Below the pieces are notes generated by a model, which was given only the letters and a program-made list of their open reading frames with translations, was not told the origin of the DNA and made no database searches. This document shows positions 36,014 through 47,097 of a stretch of DNA of 64,000 nt, piece by piece. The stretch comes from Drosophila miranda (Eukaryota; Arthropoda; Insecta; Diptera; Drosophilidae). Both the position numbers and the translations under genes were made by a program. Each line of letters begins with the position of its first letter. Position 1 is the first letter of the stretch. The stretch is from contig NC_046675.1 in assembly GCF_003369915.1 (NCBI RefSeq), positions 5,456,001 to 5,520,000 of the forward strand, given 5' to 3'.

Positions 36014-37765
36014 TCACACAAGGAGCCTGATCAGCGACCATACAATGAAAGCAGCAATGCACCCGAGGATGACCTGTAGGAGGTGGTGCCACATCTTCAG
36101 CCTATAAGTGCAGAACCGAGTGCCACAGATTCAAAAGGAAATTCCAGTGATTCGCATTGCAATTACCTCTTTATCACTCGTAGGCCGTGTGCTATTGACT
36201 CTGAAGTCGGTGGATCCTGGCCCAAGTATAGTCTCATGCCCAGCAGGGCCTTTTCGAAATATTCCTTCCAACTTATGCTGGCCATGTCGAAGTCGTAGAT
36301 TCTGCGATCTTGCTCTGACATAAGCTCTCTCATCTTATTGGTGTTGTGCATGTCAAAGTACCAGCTTTTGCTCGAAAATGGTCCCAATATGCCCAGGGTT
36401 TTGTGAATCTTCTGGTAAACTTTAACCAACCGCGGCTTCCGGCCGCTCAGATAGAGCGCCAGATCGAAGATATAGGCGGGCAGGGTGTGATAGAAGAACG
36501 CTGCAATGGGAAAGAGCCACATAGTGGTGATGCAATGGAAAAACGGATACCAGACCATTTTGGTGAGGGGACACTGCATGCGACCATCTAGCGCATAGTC
36601 TTTGAATTCTCCATGCGTCAGGGAGTTGTCTTCGGTGGGTGCCAGTTGATAAATGATCGGATCGTTCTGTCGCTCATCAGTCTGTGCGGTTTTCCATGCG
36701 CAGGCAAGAGCTAGGTTGGCGCAGTAGTCGACCGGTACCAAGCTGGCCTGGGCCTTCACATCGATGGTGGCTATACGCAGGACTCCACGAGCCACGCCGA
36801 AAAGTATGGCAATGGGTCCGTATAGGTTATCAATCCATCCGGAGATGGGCTCCTTGTGGCTGGCAATGACTGCAATTATGAAGAACCATTGGTAAAGGAG
36901 CACATCACACAGCACATTTCCCTTTCCCAATCACTTACTAACAGCAGGTCGGAAGATACAAATGGGTAAGTCACTCCCCTCCCTTAGAATCACGTCCTCT
37001 GCCAGGGCCTTGGTGTATGTGTAGCTGTTGGGGTGGGAGCCGAGCAGAGTAGGCGTCATGTTGTCAATAAGTTCGTCACTCAGGAGCTCACTCACACCCA
37101 GGACCTTATCCGAGCTGCATGTCAAGTGCTCTGGATAGAACTTCTCCTTGACGTGATAGATAATGCAGTTGGAGAAGGCCGTGGAGACGTGAACAAATGC
37201 CTCCAGGTTGACCATTTGCTTTCCCAACTGCACCATCAGTCGCGTGGCGCGAGTGTTGATGGCCAGTGCCACATGCAACGGCTCGTTGAACCGTACTGTG
37301 GCTGCTCCGTGAAGAACGATCTGCCCCTTTGATGCCAGGAGCCTTCGGTCCGTATCGCTTATGCCCAGGTCCGGCTCCAGACAATCTCCAGCGATGGGGC
37401 ATACTCGCTGCAGAGCGTCTGACTTGGACTTCAGTAGGAGTTCAAAAACCTTTTCGGGAAATCCTGAATGAGAACCTGCTTTCATGGTAAGACTTTATGG
37501 CTGTTACGCACAGAATCCTGCGACCATTCGCTGATTCGCTCCTGAATTTCCACGCCACGCTTCGGTCTGATCAATAAATATATTCGCTTCACTTCCGTAG
37601 TTCGTAATAGCTTCTCAACGATAACTGAAATGCATTTAATTTAGATTTAACCTTGAATTAACTGCCAGTCGGAATGGAATGGGGAATACCTTTTCCCAAG
37701 AATCCGGTGCCACCTGTTAGAAAAACGGTTTTGTTTTCAAAATATTTCTGAATGGCACTTTCCAT
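36014..37765 (-). CDS. Fatty acyl-CoA reductase, array copy 4
   Basis: Five exons: 37765..37690, 37624..37512, 37449..36939, 36869..36167 and 36101..36014, giving 496 residues. It starts MESAIQKYFENK and has GGTGFLG, the catalytic YTYTKALAED, a FAR_C domain with GRKPRLVKVYQKIHKT, and a final exon with a hydrophobic anchor ending LIRLLV. Exon 3 contains LLASKGQIVLHGA where the other copies read SEVQIV: a Glu-to-Lys and Val-to-Gly change in an otherwise conserved helix-strand step. This is the first gene of the array in transcriptional order. Exon 4 is nine bases shorter than in copies 2 and 3. It appears intact, with no promoter as clear as that of copy 3. Confidence 0.9.
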
Positions 37766-38400
37766 CTCGTGTTCCCCTAATTATCCGCTCAAAATGTGCT
37801 TGGCTGGGAGATAGTAAATGTCATAAAAGAACCCGTGCAGTGCAATATATGCAAACACAAAAATCATGGGCCGCGAGTCGCGAAGAAAAGCTTAAATGTA
37901 AGTGCACCTTTGTTTTGCAGCCGTTATATATAGCTTTCTTTATATATCTATGCATGCATATATTATACACGGTCGATGTACGCCGGTGCCAGGGCTGGGG
38001 ACTATGACGCATTTGGCTCGCATTCTTGACTCTTCTTGGTGTTATACGGTGGTGCTATGGATAAGAAAATAAACAATAACCATTCCATAAAAATAGAAAT
38101 CGGTCTCTACTTGGGCGTGTATCCCTGATGCATAGGTATATTTACTCGTACATTACCTTCACGGGGTACATATTTATATGGCTGATTTGGTACCCAAATC
38201 CATTTTAAAGAATGTCAAAAGTCATCAATAAATTTGTACAGTTCACACAGAAAAACCGCCGAGTGCTAAAATTTATTGCTGGCTGACGAATTGCCTTCAA
38301 GTATGTTCGAATTAATGCGCGGCGGCGTCGACTGTATTAATGATAGAGTATTTATTAACTAATTTCAGCACTTTTTTTTCTACATATCTACATATTTATG

Positions 38401-38500
38401 TCTGTTTGGCGGTCAGTCTCTGTTTGTCGCGTTTGACGCATAGTTCTCAGAGACTATAAGAGCTAGAGCCAAATTTTGCGTTCAGATTACTATAATATGA
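38401..38500 (+). mobile_element. INE-1/DINE-1-like fragment
   Basis: AGACTATAAGAGCTAGAGC followed by a TTCAGATTACTATAATATGAC stretch aligns with the left arm of the element at 28447-28500, preceded by a decayed GTCTGTTTGG run. It is a diverged partial copy. Confidence 0.5.
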
Positions 38501-40798
38501 CACCGAGCTCAGTGTAGTTCCAATTGTTTCTCAGCCCGTACCAATGCCGAAAAGGCCGAATCCACCATATTTTAAGAAACAAGAAACTCGCAAGCATATC
38601 TACCATTATTGGATCGGATCATTATTAAATAAGTCCGACCTCTCTGGCGTTGTTTTGAAGAGTGAAAGAGATTTAGCGGACGGTGCGGTATGGAAACAGG
38701 TAGCAAATATTCTAAAATTCGAATCAAATAGGTCATTAGGTGGAAGAAGAATAAACAAAGTGCAAGAATTTGCAATTCATACATAGTACATTGTATACTG
38801 ACTGAGTAATGGGTATCAGAACGTACCGACACGTTTTTCTTAATTTCTTATGGAAATTTACGAAAAAGGGGCATTTTTTAAAAATCAAATAAATAAAAAA
38901 ATATAATTTTTCGAGAACTTTTCGTTTTAATGGGATTCTTATGGATGTCGAAACTATATATGTATATATAGCTAAGTATATATGTATATCACGAAATATT
39001 TCTGGGGAATAGGAATTCCATCAGACAGATGCTTTCACCGGCCAATAACAGATTTAGTACCATATCCATAGTGCAGACGGGACACTCCCAAAAGCCTAAA
39101 TCAGTTATTTTGTTTCCTCTATGTTCCAGTCCCACCTGAACGATAGGTGGCCAGGGCTGAGGGCGACGCGCCATCTAGCGGAAGTCCAGGGAGGCTCGAT
39201 GGTGTATGGGGACATCGGGGGGAGCTGGAGCCGTCACTGGGGATATAAGGAAGAGAATAGGATTAGTTATATGTATTAGTAAGGGAAAAAGGGATAAATA
39301 GGAGTGAAAATATTAGAAAACGTGGATTGGATTATAGAAATCGTGGAGCGTGGACGGAGTAACGTCGAAATTGGAAATTTTGTGCTTAAAACAGAAAGTT
39401 TGAAGTGAGTACAGAAAAGGCGGGCGATAAAATAGGTTGTAATGCAGAAAATTTTACAAACAGCCGGCAAGGAATATAGCCACCAGAACCGGGCCAGAAG
39501 GTTTCCTGGAGAGGGACACTGGAGTTCGAGAAAGTCGACTGCAGAGAAGAAGACTGCCCAACGGAACCTGAGTGAGTTCGGTCCAGTTGCGCGTGTGTGA
39601 GCCAAGTAGCGCGGGACGTGTGAAGGGGGAGGGTGAAAGAGAACGATTTAGCTGCCAGGGCGATTCTAGCCACACCGCACGATCGTTGCATCGCCTTCCA
39701 GTGCGTGCCACACGTTTGGTCTCATTCACCAGGTAACAACCCCGAAACCCTATTCACACACACACACACGCGCACACGTATACTCGGACCTATATAAGTT
39801 TAGGGCTGACCGGCCACGGCCAGCGATCGCCCACGTCGTTTGAATTTAAAGAAAAAAAACATAATCCGCACTCCAAACACCGTTCCACATTAAATGTTAT
39901 TTTGTTCCGTGTGTTGTCCTTTATTTAGTAATTAGTATTAGCTTAAACCGTTTAACGTACATTGAAAAAAAATATGTAAAAACACCAACACCTTTCACGA
40001 ACCTAAATCTGCGATCAGCTGTTCAGTGCCAGAAGATTAACCCTTAGTGGGTGACGCGGGGGTCCCATCAGTCCACCGTATTTGGTCGAGCGATTTGTGA
40101 AAAAAATATTGTTTATTGTTTATGTCCCGGGGACCCTTAACAAGAGCTCTTGGTAGGTTAAGTCTCCGTAGGGGCCCGGAGTTAAATTAACTCCCGTAAA
40201 ACTGGATCCAGTCAACTACACATATTCCATTACGTATGGGTGAGGGTATCCCTGTTGGTTGAACGAAATTTCAGCAGTTATTTCCTTGTTTGCCTTTGTG
40301 TCGAACGTTTTGGTGTTTCTTAGTGGTTAGTGATAATTTTGAGTATAGCTAATTTATTAATGAGAAAGATGAAATTGTCAATTTACGATTATTAAAGCTT
40401 GGATATATATTGAAGCATGATGCATTAAATTTAAAATAGAGGGAGGACGCGTGGCGTAAGCCATGGATTAGGCCAGCCGTTACCGTTCCAGCAGAGGGTG
40501 GCCAAAATGAACGTTGTGTTTGGTCACAGGTAGGGCGGGCGCGCGAAGTGATAACACCCAAGCTTCACCCACTTGATAGCCGTCTGTTTATGATTTTCTT
40601 TGTTGTTGTTAGGTTGTTGTTAGTTTTGATGTCCCGAGAAGTAGTATGTCTCCTTTTTTGTCTACATAAGGCGGGCAAGGGGAACTACCCAGCCCTGGGG
40701 TCGACAGCTAGCCGGCATTGCCCTCTGGGAAACAAGCCAAGTGTAACATCTACACCTACATATGAGTAATACAATTTTCTGAGTTTGAATTTAAAAAT

Positions 40799-41129
40799 TC
40801 CGCCAAAGTGATGCCCTATCGACGAAAAATGGTTCGTCAAAATCGAATGTAATGGTGCAACACGTTGCAAGCGGAATATTGCTATTTTTAAACGGTTGAG
40901 ACAATAAAAACAAATGTAAAATGATCGCAGTTTCTAATTTTCCCTAATTTTTCAATCCAGAAAACTTTCTAGCCTGATTCCGGTTCTGCACTTCTCGGTA
41001 CTAAAATTTGAATAGATTTTTAACTTTTAACTAATTATACTTTCATCCTTTTTCCCCACCTTCGCTTCGGTGGGACTGGGACATCTTTTAAAAAGTCCGC
41101 CAAATGATGCCTTACCGACGGAAAATGGT
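40799..41129. repeat. Direct repeat of about 35 bases, two copies 297 bases apart
   Basis: TCCGCCAAAGTGATGCCCTA...GAAAAATGGT at 40799-40834 recurs as TCCGCCAAATGATGCCTTAC...GAAAATGGT at 41096-41129, with a few differences. Origin unknown; it may be part of an undescribed repeat. Confidence 0.55.
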
Positions 41130-41938
41130 AGCCAAGTTCCGACAGTTCATACACCGAACTTGTCGGAAACGTCGGTATATTTTCAAAATAAAACTGTTTA
41201 TTTTGGTATATTTTAAGGGTCAGACGGCCACACTGCAGCTCATAAATGGAACGAAGAAATGAGTCGGGAGAGCACAATTTTGAATGGGCTATAGAAAGAG
41301 GGTATGGACAACAGGTAAAAAAGGCAATGAAAATTGGTTCCTACGATCCCCACATGTGTGTTTTGAGGACAATCTTCAAGGTATATTTTACATGGCATGC
41401 GTTTCATTTTCTGAACCGTCCTGCCCTTTTTTTTCTACCATGCTCCGAAAAAATGTCGTTGATATGTATCAAACTTGTAGTTGCCGTGTAGTTGCCATGT
41501 AATAAATCTTTTCTTTAAAAGGTTTATTTAAGAAGACAGGGTATGGAAATTCCATACGCAGGTTTTTTTAATTTTTGCTCACAAATCGTACTTACGTGTA
41601 TCATTTATTCCAATAGATTGCATTTATACCTTTTTTTCTCATTAAATGGGTAAATGGATGTTCTAGAATCGAGGAAATGTTTGTCATCTAGTGCACCAAT
41701 AAAGGCCAAAACCCTTCAGTCTCTGTTTTAAAGGTATTTCAACGATTTTTTGAAGGTAGTATCGGGATCGAGATATATTTACAAGACCCTAATCATATGC
41801 ATTATAAGTCTAAAACATAACAATCTTAGATAATTTCTATAGTAAATGCGTTTTTAAACAGCTTGGAAAAACAGTTTCTTCATATATATTAACGAAATAA
41901 AGTATAGCTGAGCCAAAACTCCGGTTGGCGTAACATTT

Positions 41939-41976
41939 CATACTCACTTACGTTATATTCCATACTCACTTACGTT
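41939..41976 (+). repeat. Tandem CATACTCACTTACG duplication
   Basis: CATACTCACTTACG occurs twice with a period of about 25 bases, separated by TTATATTC. On the minus strand each unit carries GTAAGTGAGT, a donor-like string, but no exon is attached. Confidence 0.6.
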
Positions 41977-42242
41977 TCCACTGTTTTTTTGTTGACCTTT
42001 TTTGTTTAAACCTTGTTTTCTACACTATACAATAAAAGAGAGTACTTAAAAGTAGTCACTCAGTAGAAAATTGATTCATTAATCGGATAAAATTATGTGG
42101 GCATGGCTAAATGTTCTATATAGCTGGGAATATTCGACGGAAGATCAAAAACGAGAAATATGTATAGTAGAACTTGATAAATAACGATAGCTTGATAACG
42201 ATAAATCAGCTGTCACAAAGTTGTATAATTTTTTTCTCGGAA

Positions 42243-43127
42243 ATGGCATGCCGTAAATTGTTTCGCGTTCTTCAAAATAATCATCCAGCTCTAAAACGGA
42301 GCATTGCCATGTCGCGCTCACTACGCTCCACCGAGGAAGCCGTGGAGAAGCTGAAGGAAAGCAATCCCTACTATTGGAAGTATGCGGAAAAGATTGCCAA
42401 GATTCAGCAGACGTCTGCCGAGGAGTTCCTGGATCGTGTTGAGCGCGTCGTGAATCCAATTAAGGATGGCCAAATCCAGGCCAGGTAAGCAATGACCATA
42501 GCTGGCAGCAGTTGCAATAAATAACAATTTTGCAGGTCGTATTCCGAGCTGTTGAACCCCAAAGAGGAGCTGGCCAAGCAAGAAGCGGCTGAGCTGCCAC
42601 ACAAGAAACTGTCGGACATCATGAAGCTGGAACTGCTGGCCGACAAAAGCGCAGAGGAGTTATCGCAGATCTGGATCGAGTACCACAAGACCAAGGAAGT
42701 GCTGGCAGCCACCCTAACCAAGGCTCAGTACGAAACCTTGATGGGCCGCGCCAAGGAGCATCCAATTTTCCTGCTGCCATTGCCGCGCAGCGAGGGATTC
42801 GAGTTTTTCTTGCTGCAGTTTGCAGCCAACACGGTTCACTTCACTCCACTGCTGGCCTACCAGGTGCATCACGAGAATGCCCCCGAGTGCCTCACAGTGG
42901 TTCATTACACTGAGGTGCAGGACAAGGGCGTGGTGCTGATGCGCGGTGAATACGACACCAAGGTACTGACCGCTCAAGAGGCCCAGTGCCTGGCGAACGA
43001 GCTGCAGATGTTCTACTATAAGACAGACGAGAGCAAGATGAAGCTCCTGGAGACCTTTACCAAGCGTCCCGATGAGTTCAAGCACACGGATCTCATCAAG
43101 GAGGTAGAAAACATTCAGCTGGCATAG
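42243..43127 (+). CDS. ATPAF1: ATP synthase F1 assembly factor 1 (ATPAF1/ATP11 family)
   Basis: Two exons, 42243..42484 and 42536..43127 (51-base intron, GTAAGC..TTGCAG), giving 277 residues. The protein is the mitochondrial chaperone that binds unassembled beta subunit of F1-ATPase and protects it during assembly of the alpha3beta3 ring. It has a basic, acid-poor N-terminus (ACRKLFRVLQNN...KRS) suited to mitochondrial import, followed by the ATP11 domain: KLSDIMKLELLADKSAEEL, IWIEYHKTK, PIFLLPLPRSEGFEFFLLQF and a C-terminal part with YDTKVLTAQEAQ. Codon use is strongly biased. It lies 104 bases upstream of the transporter gene on the same strand. A polyadenylation AATAAA lies about 20 bases past the stop. 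In D. melanogaster the likely counterpart is CG10340 (from memory). Confidence 0.9.
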
Positions 43128-43231
43128 ACACTGACAAATTCGTCAAAATAAAAATACGATATATAAACGGTAGCTGCAAGTCTATCCCTCTGTAAATTTA
43201 CGGCGTATTTCGGCTTGGATTAGGAAACAGT

Positions 43232-45007
43232 ATGCATCAGCATCTGTCCGAGTTTGACGTCGTTATGGAGCAGATTGGTAAATGTCAATTCATTTGCATC
43301 TCGGAACAACTAAGAGCCCCCGGCACACAGGCTTCGGCAGAGTTCATCTGTTTGCCACTGTGACGCTGGGACTGCTCCAGATGATGGCCATTCTGGAGAC
43401 AATGGGCATGGGAATTATTGGACCGGCGGCGGTCTGTGATCTGCGGATGAATCTCATGCAACTTACTTCGATTTTGGCGGCCGGTTTTATGGGTATAATT
43501 TGCTCCTCGTACTTCTGGGGCTACATTACCGATAAAATGGGTCGCCGTTGGATCCTCTTGCGCACCATTTCGGTGAGCAATATATGTTCGGTCATTTCCA
43601 TGTTCATGGTTAGCTTCTCTGGCTTCTATGTAATGCGCTTCATGACGGGAATATTGTAAGTGGTTTTTGTTCTGCAGCATGCGCCTTTCATCTAATATTT
43701 TCAACGCAATCAGCGTGGCCGGGCCTAGCTTTGTGGCAGTCACCTATCTTAGCGAGTTCTGCAACAAGCAGATCATGTCGCGCGCCGTAACCCACTTGTA
43801 CATGTTCACGGGTTTCGCCATGTTGTACAGCCCTGCGTGGGGGACATTATTTCAGGCACAGGCCTATATGGACTTCGAGTTGGTGATATCGGGGAGCCTA
43901 ACTGTTCGGCCCTGGCGTATACTTGGCTGCATGTTCACATTGCCCGGATTGATTGCGTTCTTCCTGTTGCTTCGCATGCCAGAGAGTCCCAAGTTTCTGT
44001 TTATGATTGGTGAGACCCAGAAGGGCATGGATGTGATGGACTGGGTGTGCAGAAAGAACACCGGCCGGTCCCTCAACCCCGAACAAGTGGCGAATATGCT
44101 CAAGTTTCAGAAAAAAGTGGAGGTAAAGCGCCAGAAGAATGCCAACAATATCCTATTAACGATGCTCAATGATGCCATGCCACTGTTCCGGAAGCCCTAC
44201 GTCTGGTATTTCGTGAGCGGCTGTGCGGTTATGTTTGTGATGGGCTTGCTGTGAGTGGAGTGTAGTCAATGCCGAGACTGAGACTCCAGATATACTTTCT
44301 TTCTGTTACAGGGCCAACGGATTGGGGATCTGGTATACTTCAATGCGGAATCGAGCAAATATGCGCATAGGACCCAAGGAACATATGACACTTTGTAGCC
44401 TTCTATTCGACAATATCCCTAGCCGAATGAAGGAATCCGAAGAGGACTTAAATATCGTAAGAACTATGCTCTCCATTATGCTACAGTCTTCATCGAATCC
44501 CATCCTTAGGTCTGCAACGATGACCTGCATAGCTTCAACGATTCTCTCATTCTGGGTGCTACCTACATTATTCTATACAACGTATGCTGGCTGTTGCTCT
44601 TCTATGTGCCCCGAAAGGCCCTGTTGGTCACCTCTCTCGTCATTGCCTCCACCTGCGGATTTGCCATAATATTCGTATCCAACCATTTCATTCAGCTCTT
44701 TTCCTTGATATTCCTAGTTTCATTCCCGGGCTTGATAATTTCACTGATGGGCGGTGCCCTACTGGAGTTTGTGCCCACCTACATACGCGCCAAGGCTCTG
44801 TGCATCAGTCTTATGTGGTGCCGTTGGGGCGCTGCCGTGGGAGCGACCGTTGTCGGATCGTCTATTGAGAAGCACTGCGAGATAACTCTATTGGCAATGG
44901 CAATTCTGCCTCTGTGTAAGAGCCAGATCCGAATCCTGCGTCCACGAATTAATTATGTTTTACTTTTTGCAGTTGCCGCAAGCCTTGAATCATTTTTACC
45001 ATTGTAA
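43232..45007 (+). CDS. SV2-like MFS transporter
   Basis: Six exons: 43232..43277, 43331..43655, 43714..44250, 44312..44456, 44510..44915 and 44973..45007, giving 497 residues in one frame. This is a twelve-helix major facilitator of the insect synaptic-vesicle-glycoprotein-2-like group. It starts EQIGFGRVHLFATVTLG, a typical entry into helix 1 of this group. The MFS signature GYITDKMGRR sits between helices 2 and 3, and RMPESPKFLF follows helix 6. A hydrophilic central loop rich in Lys/Asn (FQKKVEVKRQKN) and a further loop (IPSRMKESEEDL) separate the halves. The last exon encodes only eleven residues. Substrate is unknown; many Drosophila relatives are expressed in gut, tubule or testis. The gene follows ATPAF1 closely and is convergent with NPF. 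Confidence 0.85.
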
Positions 45008-45505
45008 GCGATGTGCAACATCTTACGACAAGATGTATCAAAATAGAAAATAGATTATACACTTATGAAAGGCCCGAAAAGTAGGCAACGGAATGTGAAC
45101 GGCTTTATTCCGATAAATTCGAGCACAATTGTTTCCCCTTCCTTCTTGATTGTTGGGCCTTGACCATTTCTTCATGGTGTTAATACTTGAATTTATTGAA
45201 AAACTTTGTAGATCCATAGGGATTACAGATTGTGAAAACCAAATGAAAACCAAATCAATTCATCATTGCAGTTTATATTTCTTTTGTTTGGAGTAAGTAG
45301 GCGAATATGTTGGTTAGTTAATATATGTCATTTATTTAACTAACATCAAGATTAGATGGAAGATATATCTAACCGTAAGTATTAAATATGCAGCTGCAAC
45401 TAGATCTAATTTCTCAACACGTTAAACTATTGCCCCGATAATAACTAATTGAATAACAACAAATAAATGAGTTTTAATCGTCGTCATGGTCCACGGCGTT
45501 TTGGT
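45008..45505. other. Intergenic gap between convergent transporter and NPF genes
   Basis: AT-rich 498 bases containing the 3' ends of both genes. Nothing else is seen. Confidence 0.5.
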
Positions 45506-45881
45506 TTAGAATACCTCCTCCTCATCCAGGGCGCGGATCTGTGAGAGTGAGATTAAACAGATTTCTATATTGACACATAATCGTGTGTTTCCCTCCTTAT
45601 CTTACCAACTCCCCGCCGCTGTTGATGCTTTTGGCCATATTGTTCTCCAGCTCCCGATTCCGCAGCATTTCCATCAGTGGACCCCCCCGCTTGCCGAACC
45701 GAACTCGTGCCCTGTCGCCATAGTAGGTGTCCAGATCCTGCAAGAACTTGTACGCATCCGCCATGGTATTGACGTCATTCTTCCGTGGTGGTCTCGAATT
45801 GGATGCCTCCACATTGCAGCCGGCGGCGATCAGTGTAAGTGCCACGCAGACAATCAGAATGCAACGCATTGTATTGGACAT
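45506..45881 (-). CDS. NPF: Neuropeptide F precursor
   Basis: Two coding exons, 45881..45606 and 45538..45506, split by a 67-base intron (GTAAGA..TCACAG), giving 102 residues. NPF is the insect member of the neuropeptide Y family, released from brain neurons and midgut endocrine cells, and signals through the G-protein-coupled receptor NPFR to control feeding, mating, ethanol and stress responses. The sequence shows a signal peptide (about residues 1-26), then the mature peptide beginning SNSRPPRKND and ending RARVRF, followed by Gly-Lys-Arg, the amidation and dibasic cleavage site. The C-terminal flanking peptide ends DEEEVF. The mature region matches the D. melanogaster peptide as I remember it. 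The 5' UTR probably continues to 45892 and, after an intron, in an exon at about 46531-46670 (donor GGTAAGG at 46530). Confidence 0.97.
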
Positions 45882-46695
45882 GATGCAAATTGCTGGGGAA
45901 CATCGAAAGACGGAAAAGAAAGGGTTGGGTTAGTATGAGGTAAGGGTATTGCTAATCTATTGAAAACCAAGGATAAATTACTTTATTAAGTGTGAGCTAA
46001 TTGACATCTCTGGCCATATATTGCGGCTTGTTACTCAGCCATTTGGGTTGGGTTGGGGTTGGGTCTTCGTAGGGCCAGATTTAATAACTGGCATTCTCGT
46101 ATGATAATTTATGGCTAGAGTCATGGGGTGAGCGGGCTAAATGGGCGAACGGGCTGTCCTCTGCTTTTGCTGACGACCGTTTCCAATGATTTGGTTGTGG
46201 CGGTACTCTGACGTAAGTTGCTGCTCGTACTTTTCCCATCCAGAGCCTCGTTATATATAACTAATAATTACAACCATTATATAGCAGTTAGCTTCTACTT
46301 AAGGTCACTCTGACCTATGTGAAACGATGCAATTACGAATCAGAACTCTACTGCCTGAGAAAAGTCATACATAACTTTTTGATACAGCTTTCTCGACTTA
46401 TTCCGAGAAAAAAGATTAATTTTTTGTCTTAAAATAGACACTTTTAATCGTCCAAATGAACTCTCGAGAACTTAAGCTTATGTTTTGAGTACACAAGGCT
46501 TTTGTAACTACATGTTATAACCATCCTTACCCGTGCAAGATTACCACTGCTACAGTTGAGTATTTTACAAATGGATGTGATCTGGAATCACAGCACACAC
46601 AGGGAGAGCACAATGCAATTGGTCACCGTCACCGAAGTGTGTAAACAGCGGACGCAGTCGTGAATAAATGTTGGCCAAAAGACATTGGCAACAGG

Positions 46696-46703
46696 TATTT
46701 ATA
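46696..46703 (-). promoter_or_regulatory. TATA box of NPF
   Basis: CCTATAAATACC on the minus strand. A start about 30 bases downstream (near 46670) would give a first noncoding exon ending at the good donor GGTAAGG (46530), then an intron to the acceptor at 45893. Confidence 0.5.
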
Positions 46704-47060
46704 GGGGCCGAAGCGTGCCATGATGCAGAAGGATACGAGTATACGCGCTTGGCCTTATCATAGCCAGGCCGCCCACCACATCGCAGCGAACAAATGCGGA
46801 ACGAGCGGAAATTGGCGGACGGAGCGAACCGAACACCGCGCGAAGCCTCTAAAATATTTTCATATGCAATATAATTATGTGGCTGCTCTGCTCCTGTGTT
46901 TCAAGTTTTGCAGCAGCTGGAACGGAAAAGCGTCTGACATTGGCAGTGGGAGTGGTAGCATGCGAATGGGATTCGTTTTTGTTTTGGAATGGAAATGGAA
47001 ATAAGAATGGGAATGAGAATGAGAATGCCAGCGAGCAGGGTCAGGAAAGGGGGCTGGCTG

Positions 47061-47097
47061 GATGGGGATGGGGATGGGGATGGGGATGGGTATGGGC
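47061..47097. repeat. GGGGAT hexamer array
   Basis: Five or six tandem GGGGAT/GGGTAT units upstream of NPF. Confidence 0.75.

Larger units (their letters stand above)
37766..42242. other. Unassigned, repeat-like intergenic DNA
   Basis: Between the reductase array and the ATPAF1 gene. It includes an INE-1-like fragment (38401-38500), an 80-codon frame at 38544-38786 (+), a retroelement-like GC-richer block at about 39.0-40.9 kb, a 35-base direct repeat (40799 and 41096), a possible promoter with a short open frame near 41.22-41.31 kb, and a 25-base tandem duplication at about 41.94 kb. None of the frames is recognisable. Confidence 0.5.
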
